From Vacuolonema iberomarrocanum LEGE 07170 (GTDB lineage Bacteria > Cyanobacteriota > Cyanobacteriia > Elainellales > Elainellaceae): a stretch of 64,000 bases of DNA. Where the stretch lies: assembly GCA_015207365.1 (NCBI GenBank), contig JADEXA010000043.1, forward strand, positions 1-64,000. The letters are read 5' to 3'. Of this stretch, positions 59,321-64,000 are shown in pieces. The notes under the pieces were generated by a model. It was not told the DNA's origin. It saw only the letters and a program-made list of their open reading frames with translations, and did not search any database. The position numbers and the translations under genes are program-made. Numbering within the stretch: position 1 is the first letter of the stretch; each line of letters begins with the position of its first letter.

Positions 59321-59520
59321 TGCAAAGCCGTTTGTGTCTGATCGCAAATACTGCGACAAAGCAGACGGTAACGGCGTATGTGCATGACCCTTATGCAATC
59401 GTTTGCGATCAGGCTCAATCCGTTTATGAAGAGCCTCAAAGTGTTCTGGTTTGGCTAACCGACTTTATAGAGTCATTGCCTGATTTGATTGACTGTTTAA
59501 TTTTTGCTCTAAGGGAGTAG
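59321..59520 (+). CDS. Small protein upstream of the RTX genes (doubtful)
   Basis: A frame of about 66 residues ends with L-V-W-L-T-D-F-I-E-S-L-P-D-L-I-D-C-L-I-F-A-L. Its stop lies 4 bases before the first RTX gene start. No recognised family and no good ribosome site; the spacing is the main support. Confidence 0.35.
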
Positions 59521-59524
59521 CAGA

Positions 59525-60235
59525 ATGCTGATTGAACAAAGCTCGATCTTGGCGCAAGGGCAAGTTCTTATAGAATTTGCACCGACCTCGGATGATTTTC
59601 TGGTCCCTTTGACTCAGGCGGGCATCGAGGTAAATCTATCGAGATCCGATGATGGAGTCAATGTTGCTGTCACCATCGAAGATGCTGGACTTGACCTCGG
59701 TACTGGAAGCGCTCTTACCCTTCCAGCACCGGAGTTCATCATTGGCACGACTGAGGATGATCGCCTCGTTGGGACTGACGACAATGATGGAATCAGGGGG
59801 CTCACTGGCGATGATGTTCTGATCGGTGGAGGCGGAACAGATATGATGTCGGGCGATCGCGGGAACGATCGCCTGCGAGGTGGCCGCGATCTCGATCTCC
59901 TCTTCGGGGGGGCTGGCCGCGACACGCTAATCGGAAACGGTGGCAGAGATTACCTTGATGGCGAAGCTGGCAACGATCGGCTCAGGGGTGGGCGAGGAGC
60001 GGATCAGTTTCTCCTCCGTCTGAATGCAGGGCGTGATGTGATTCAAGACTTTACGGATGGAGAGGATGAGCTGGTCATGTTCCAGAACATCGCTTTTGAG
60101 GAGCTAGACATCGTCCAGCAGGGTCAGAATACGTTAATTCGGTTTGAAGACCGTGCCTTAGCTGTCCTCGCGAATGTCGATGCAAGTCTGATCACGGCTG
60201 ATGACTTTGGCGTTTCAATTCTTGCTGTGATCTAA
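59525..60235 (+). CDS. Small RTX calcium-binding repeat protein (1)
   Basis: This 236-residue protein has about six hemolysin-type nonapeptides between residues 80 and 165 (G-G-x-G-x-D-x-L/M pattern, for example G-G-R-D-L-D-L-L-F and G-G-A-G-R-D-T-L) that wind a calcium-stabilised beta-roll. The C-terminal segment D-V-I-Q-D-F-T-D-G-E-D-E-L is the typical capping and secretion-linked region. No N-terminal signal is seen, consistent with type I secretion. A paralogue follows after a terminator. Confidence 0.8.
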   Translation: MLIEQSSILAQGQVLIEFAPTSDDFLVPLTQAGIEVNLSRSDDGVNVAVTIEDAGLDLGTGSALTLPAPEFIIGTTEDDRLVGTDDNDGIRGLTGDDVLIGGGGTDMMSGDRGNDRLRGGRDLDLLFGGAGRDTLIGNGGRDYLDGEAGNDRLRGGRGADQFLLRLNAGRDVIQDFTDGEDELVMFQNIAFEELDIVQQGQNTLIRFEDRALAVLANVDASLITADDFGVSILAVI

Positions 60236-60266
60236 GCCAATCTCACCCCGCACTTCCTTAAGTCAG

Positions 60267-60295
60267 GACGGTAAGTGGCTTCGTTACTTACCGTC
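60267..60295 (+). terminator. Rho-independent-type terminator between RTX genes
   Basis: A 10-bp perfect stem (GACGGTAAGT and complement) with a 9-base loop is followed by TTGTTT. It lies 32 bases after the first RTX stop. Confidence 0.75.
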
Positions 60296-60421
60296 TTGTT
60301 TAGACCAGGCTTTCTGGGTGGGCTTTCTTCTGAGTGAAGCAAGCCGATTGAAGACATTCGCGTTCAACTCAAAAACGCTACGGATGAAGCACACAACACT
60401 ATGTAGTCAAGGAGATAACAG

Positions 60422-61153
60422 ATGACTATTGATTCTCTTGAAGCCCAACACAATTTATCTCAAAGTGATATCCCTCACGATAAGTTACTTATGCCAGCAA
60501 GCATTGACCCTGCCCTCAATTCCGACAACCTGTCCCAAGAGATAATGCCTCCAGTATTTGGTGTTGTTGTTGTTGACGAGATGCCCACTATTGTGGACAA
60601 CCTGATTGACGGCACTCCCGAAGCGGATAGATTGCAAGGCGAGGAAGGCACCAACAGCATCCTTGGATTTGCAGGCAACGATACGTTGATTGGAGGTAGC
60701 CAGTTGGATGTGCTGGCCGGAAATGAGGGCGATGATGTTTTACGAGGTGGCGATGGAGACGATCGCCTCAAAGGTGGAGAGGGCAACGATCGCTTACTCG
60801 GCGGCGGAAATCGTGACAACCTGGAGGGTGGTCAGGGTAATGATCGACTACGCGGCGGGCTTGGACGCGATATTTTGAGAGGGGACGAGGGTCGCGATAT
60901 TCTCATCGGCGGACAGGCAAGCGATGTCTTTATTCTGCAATCGGGTCTGGGGAGCGATCGCATCAAAGACTTCAGAGTGGGCCAAGACAAACTTGGGCTG
61001 GCTGATACATTCGGGTTCGAGGATCTGAGTATCAGACAAGTTGGAAATAATACGGCAATTTTCGACGGAACCAATCGCCTCGCCATACTGGCAGGTGTCG
61101 ATGCCGATTCGATTACGACCAATGACTTCACGCGAGTCGTTTTTGCGGTCTAA
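60422..61153 (+). CDS. Small RTX calcium-binding repeat protein (2)
   Basis: This 243-residue protein is a paralogue of the preceding gene product. It has seven or more G-G-x-G-x-D repeats from about residue 75 to 160 and the same R-I-K-D-F-R-V-G-Q-D-K-L cap. CAAGGAG precedes the ATG by 8 bases. Its own promoter is implied by the terminator between the genes. Probably secreted or cell-surface associated. Confidence 0.8.
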   Translation: MTIDSLEAQHNLSQSDIPHDKLLMPASIDPALNSDNLSQEIMPPVFGVVVVDEMPTIVDNLIDGTPEADRLQGEEGTNSILGFAGNDTLIGGSQLDVLAGNEGDDVLRGGDGDDRLKGGEGNDRLLGGGNRDNLEGGQGNDRLRGGLGRDILRGDEGRDILIGGQASDVFILQSGLGSDRIKDFRVGQDKLGLADTFGFEDLSIRQVGNNTAIFDGTNRLAILAGVDADSITTNDFTRVVFAV

Positions 61154-61331
61154 CAAGTTGTGAGGTACGTTGCTGAAAAGCAAACGCACCATCACCTCGG
61201 TCGTTTCAGGTTTACCCTCCTTGGGTAATTTGAAGCGGGATAGTGTAAGCGGTGTGGTAAGTGGTTTCGCCATCTACCGCACCGTTTTCATCTAATGACA
61301 TGTGCTGATCCAACGCAATCTTGGATAGCTA

Positions 61332-62228
61332 TTACATACCCACTAAAACTTGTTTTAAGTAGTGCTTGGCTAACTCAATAAAAACACGAACGGCTGGGGA
61401 TAGATCTTTATAAGAGGGGTAAAGAGCGTTGATATCGACTTGTTGAACCTGCCAACTGGCTAGAACGGGTTGGAGTTGATGATGTTCTACTGCCGTTTGG
61501 GCTACGAATTTGGGCAATACCGTAATTCCTTGATGGGCGATCGCCGTTTCTAATAGAATCGCAACATCATTACACACGAATCGTGGCGAAACCGCGACTT
61601 CTAGGTGCTCAGCCCCTTTGCGCAGAGTCCAAGTCTGACTTCGGGTATGCCCAATATCGAGCAAAACATGGTTGGCAAGCTCTGCTGGAATTTGTGGGGT
61701 GCCATAGCGTTTGAGATAAGTAGAGCTGGCAAATAGTGCAGTGCTGGCCTGCCCCAAACGGGTCATGATCAGCGAACTATCTGGTAGCGTACCCACCCGA
61801 ATTGCTAGATCAAAGCCCTCCTCGATCAAGTCAATACGGCGATTTGAGAGTTCTACTTGACAGGTCACTTGGGGGTAAGCCACCAAAAACTCCGTTACGA
61901 TGGGGCCTAAAAAAGCTTGCCCCAATATGTAAGGAGCCGTCACCCGCAGCAACCCTGATGGCTGAGATTGATAGCTTTCCACAATGCTGTTGGCAGCTTC
62001 CAATTCTTGAATGATTTGGCGGCAATGGTTGTAGTAGCGCTGGCCAATTTCTGTGAGGTGCATTCGGCGGGTGGAACGCTGCAGGAATCGGGTGCCGAGG
62101 CGGGTCTCCAATCGAGATACGGCTCGGCTGACCGATGATTTTGGTAACGCCAGGAGATCTGCCGCCGCAGTAAAGCTGCCCCGTTCAACCACTTTCGTGA
62201 AAATCAGGATGTCATTGAGATTGTCCAT
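61332..62228 (-). CDS. LysR-family regulator
   Basis: This 298-residue protein has an N-terminal winged helix (V-V-E-R-G-S-F-T-A-A-A-D-L-L-A-L-P-K-S-S-V-S-R-A) and a periplasmic-binding-like effector domain (G-L-L-R-V-T-A-P, F-D-L-A-I-R-V-G). It is divergent from the SDR gene across about 140 bases with a TGGAA-N7-TTCCA palindrome, so it probably controls it. Effector unknown; the subgroup (CrgA/YafC-like) often responds to aldehydes or aromatic compounds. Confidence 0.9.
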   Translation of the reverse strand: MDNLNDILIFTKVVERGSFTAAADLLALPKSSVSRAVSRLETRLGTRFLQRSTRRMHLTEIGQRYYNHCRQIIQELEAANSIVESYQSQPSGLLRVTAPYILGQAFLGPIVTEFLVAYPQVTCQVELSNRRIDLIEEGFDLAIRVGTLPDSSLIMTRLGQASTALFASSTYLKRYGTPQIPAELANHVLLDIGHTRSQTWTLRKGAEHLEVAVSPRFVCNDVAILLETAIAHQGITVLPKFVAQTAVEHHQLQPVLASWQVQQVDINALYPSYKDLSPAVRVFIELAKHYLKQVLVGM

Positions 62229-62276
62229 GATGCCGTTGTCGAACGCTTTGGGTAACGCTCTTTATTGTTGCTTAAA

Positions 62277-62293
62277 TGGAACAATCTATTCCA
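62277..62293. promoter_or_regulatory. Probable LysR operator
   Basis: TGGAA-CAATCTA-TTCCA is a 17-bp dyad 48 bases upstream of the LysR start and 79 before the SDR start. Dyads of this spacing (T-N11-A type) are standard LysR binding sites. Confidence 0.6.
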
Positions 62294-62371
62294 TAAAAGC
62301 CCCCTAATCTTTTTGAAACAACAATCTACTGTAGAACTATCGACAACAGAGGTCTACGGAGGACTCAGACA

Positions 62372-63106
62372 ATGGCAAAGCTAACGGGCAAAGTTGCCGT
62401 GGTGACGGCGTCATCTCGGGGGATTGGGCGAGCCGTGGCCAAACGGCTCAGCCTGGAGGGAGCCGCCGTGACGGTGAATTATATCTCCTCGCCAGAAAAA
62501 GCTGAGGCTGTGGTACAAGAAATCATTACTCAAGGGGGACGGGCGATCGCGGTTCAAGGCAGCGTGGCAAATCAAGCAGATGTTCTGCGCTTATTTGATG
62601 AAACGGAACAGCAATTGGGGGCGATCGATATTGTGGTCAATGTGGCGGGAATATCAGTGTTTAAGCCCCATGTCGAATTGACTGATGACGACTTTGACAA
62701 AATCTTTGCCGTTAATGCTAGGGGGGCTATGTACATGCTGCAAGCCGCCGCCAAGCGTATTCAAGATGGCGGTCGCATTGTGCAATTTTCCACTGGAGGC
62801 ACCGTGATGCCTGTCCCTATGGGAGGCATCTATGCAGCCAGCAAAGCCGCAGGAGAACGGTTTGCCTTTGCTTTGGCCAAGGAGTTGGGGTCGCGTCAAG
62901 TCACCGTAAACGTGATTTCCCCCGGGGTCACCGACACGGATGGGTTGATTATGCCGCAAGAGGCGGTGGATCAATTAATCCAGCAAACGCCACTGGGACG
63001 ATTAGGTCAACCAGAGGACATAGCAGATGTCGTGGCTTTTTTGGTCAGTGATGATGCTCACTGGGTAACTGGGCAAAATATCCAGGCCAATGGTGGTATT
63101 TTGTAA
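62372..63106 (+). CDS. Short-chain dehydrogenase/reductase
   Basis: This 244-residue NAD(P)-dependent oxidoreductase has cofactor motif T-A-S-S-R-G-I-G-R near residue 12, N-V-A-G in place of N-N-A-G, a catalytic serine in Q-F-S-T-G-G, and the Y-A-A-S-K pair. L-G-R-L-G-Q-P-E-D-I-A-D-V-V is standard. It resembles 3-oxoacyl-ACP reductases, but the divergent LysR gene suggests a detoxification or aldehyde/ketone substrate. Confidence 0.9.
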   Translation: MAKLTGKVAVVTASSRGIGRAVAKRLSLEGAAVTVNYISSPEKAEAVVQEIITQGGRAIAVQGSVANQADVLRLFDETEQQLGAIDIVVNVAGISVFKPHVELTDDDFDKIFAVNARGAMYMLQAAAKRIQDGGRIVQFSTGGTVMPVPMGGIYAASKAAGERFAFALAKELGSRQVTVNVISPGVTDTDGLIMPQEAVDQLIQQTPLGRLGQPEDIADVVAFLVSDDAHWVTGQNIQANGGIL

Positions 63107-63247
63107 TGCTTAGATGGTGGACCGATTGCAAATGAAAAAGAATGCAATCGGTCTGCTTAGGTAAGCTCAGCAATGCAGATCATTGCATCCGCTAAAACAG
63201 CGAGTTCGGTAGAATTCAACAATCAAGAATTATGTAATTGTCTTGAA

Positions 63248-63682
63248 TCATTTAACTCTTGCGGCGGCAACAGCATAGGTATTTTCGAAGAATTGCCCAC
63301 CTTTAATCCTGCCATCTTGCATGTTGAAGAGTCCAATGAAATCGCTCTCTGCAAGTTTTTCTGTCTTGTAGTGTCTAAATTTAAAGAAACCTATTACAAA
63401 GACTTTGTTGGCAATTTCGTAAAAATCTCTGGGCTCAAATTCTAACGCTTCGAATTCACCAAAAAGCATATTTGTCAGGGCTTTATATCCTTCTATGCCC
63501 TTATGTGAAAAACCTGCCCAGGGAATAGCTGAAGTCAGTTCGTCATTATCCTGAGTTGAGACGACCCAGGAAAAGTCTTCAGTGGCGTAGGTCTGAAAGG
63601 CTTCGTCTATTCTTCCTTCATATTGAAGAGTAAGAAACGCTTTTACTACATCAATATTGGTTTTTGGTGGCTGATTATTCAT
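63248..63682 (-). CDS. NTF2/SnoaL-like domain protein
   Basis: This 144-residue protein has a cone-shaped alpha+beta fold pattern (V-V-K-A-F-L-T-L-Q-Y-E-G-R-I-D-E-A, A-T-E-D-F-S-W, then G-I-E-G-Y-K-A-L-T and late F-I-G-L-F-N-M-Q-D-G-R-I). These small proteins bind or isomerise hydrophobic ligands; no specific function can be assigned. Confidence 0.75.
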   Translation of the reverse strand: MNNQPPKTNIDVVKAFLTLQYEGRIDEAFQTYATEDFSWVVSTQDNDELTSAIPWAGFSHKGIEGYKALTNMLFGEFEALEFEPRDFYEIANKVFVIGFFKFRHYKTEKLAESDFIGLFNMQDGRIKGGQFFENTYAVAAARVK

Positions 63683-64000
63683 GGGTTTTCCATTGTTTTA
63701 TCGCTGTAGATAGGTTTAAGATTTATCTGGCTTGCTCGGTAGCGTACCTTAGATAGCGATCGCGCCAGGAGAATGTGAGAAAGGCGATTCTCTCTCTAAT
63801 GTCGTCTATAGTATGCGGTTATCGTCGAAGTAAGGCAAAGGTAACTTCGCGACCTTGACCATACACAGATGCTAACTTAATCCAGAGCATTGCGAAGGGT
63901 TCTAATAAGTTAGCAGGTGCAATTAAACCTAAAACCCTAAAAACCTGTGCCGCCCGCAGCGCGGGCGGCACAGGTTTTTAGGGTCTGGTTTTTCATCATG
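63683..64000. other. Intergenic stretch ending in a repeat
   Basis: No gene is seen. It has one GCGATCGC octamer near 63759 and the family B repeat at the very end, which may continue past the window. Confidence 0.4.
63906..64000. repeat. Family B palindromic repeat, copy 3 (95 bp)
   Basis: By eye this differs from 22404-22498 at only one base over 95 positions, in the same orientation. The GC-rich stem CCTGTGCCGCCCGC/GCGGGCGGCACAGG is kept. The right border coincides with the end of the window. Confidence 0.7.

Noticed and set aside
1..64000. tRNA, rRNA and riboswitch search by eye
   Set aside because: No T-loop/acceptor combinations, ribosomal segments or recognisable riboswitch cores were found; a covariance search could still reveal small RNAs.

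Overview
The window reads as cyanobacterial chromosome. The octamer GCGATCGC (HIP1) is scattered through almost every gene. There is a photosynthetic cytochrome b6-f subunit IV gene, a CcmM-like gene carrying a RuBisCO-small-subunit-like domain, pentapeptide-repeat, Uma2 and WD40 proteins, and many palindromic intergenic repeats. No tRNA, rRNA or CRISPR array was recognised.

Layout. Positions 1-18 kb hold mixed accessory and housekeeping genes: an apparent insertion-sequence end that truncates a dienelactone hydrolase, a MerR-TipAS-ClpN regulator, exported and lipid-anchored proteins, a signal peptidase I homologue that has lost both catalytic residues, a TetR gene divergent from a lone petD, a second TetR gene with nested operators, a peroxiredoxin and an Ada-like protein. 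Positions 18-25 kb hold a transporter, a methyltransferase, the first Zur-boxed divergent pair (flavoprotein and COG0523 GTPase), FeSOD and a WD40 protein. Positions 25-29.5 kb are gene-poor, with one unrecognised 603-residue protein and a degenerate 42-bp repeat.

Positions 29.5-38 kb and 44-57 kb form a zinc-starvation island. Six palindromes of the TGATAATNATTATCA or GAATGATAATCATTC type (7-1-7 Zur-box form) stand in front of its operons. The island contains znuA-znuC-znuB, a short CDF transporter, three COG0523 GTPases plus a more distant P-loop relative, duplicate-type copies of zinc-related enzymes (hemB, folE, cysS, hisI, a CcmM-like gamma carbonic anhydrase), two paralogous WD40 proteins, two flavoproteins, and an operon with two metallophosphoesterase-fold proteins whose metal sites are altered. 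Several members are decayed: hisI has a 1-nt frameshift, the ccmM-like gene has an in-frame TAA, nicO lacks its N-terminus, and a second hisI/cysS set survives only as fragments around selO.

Positions 41-44 kb look like a block of integron gene cassettes (attC-like sites, AT-rich genes for two P-loop kinases, AlkD and a methyltransferase) lying within the zinc island. Positions 57-64 kb hold an XRE regulator with a 610-residue acidic protein, two small RTX-repeat proteins, a LysR/SDR divergent pair and an NTF2-like protein. The window ends in a 95-bp repeat almost identical to one at 22.4 kb.

All calls come from reading translations and DNA by eye. Family names are recognition from motifs, not database hits.
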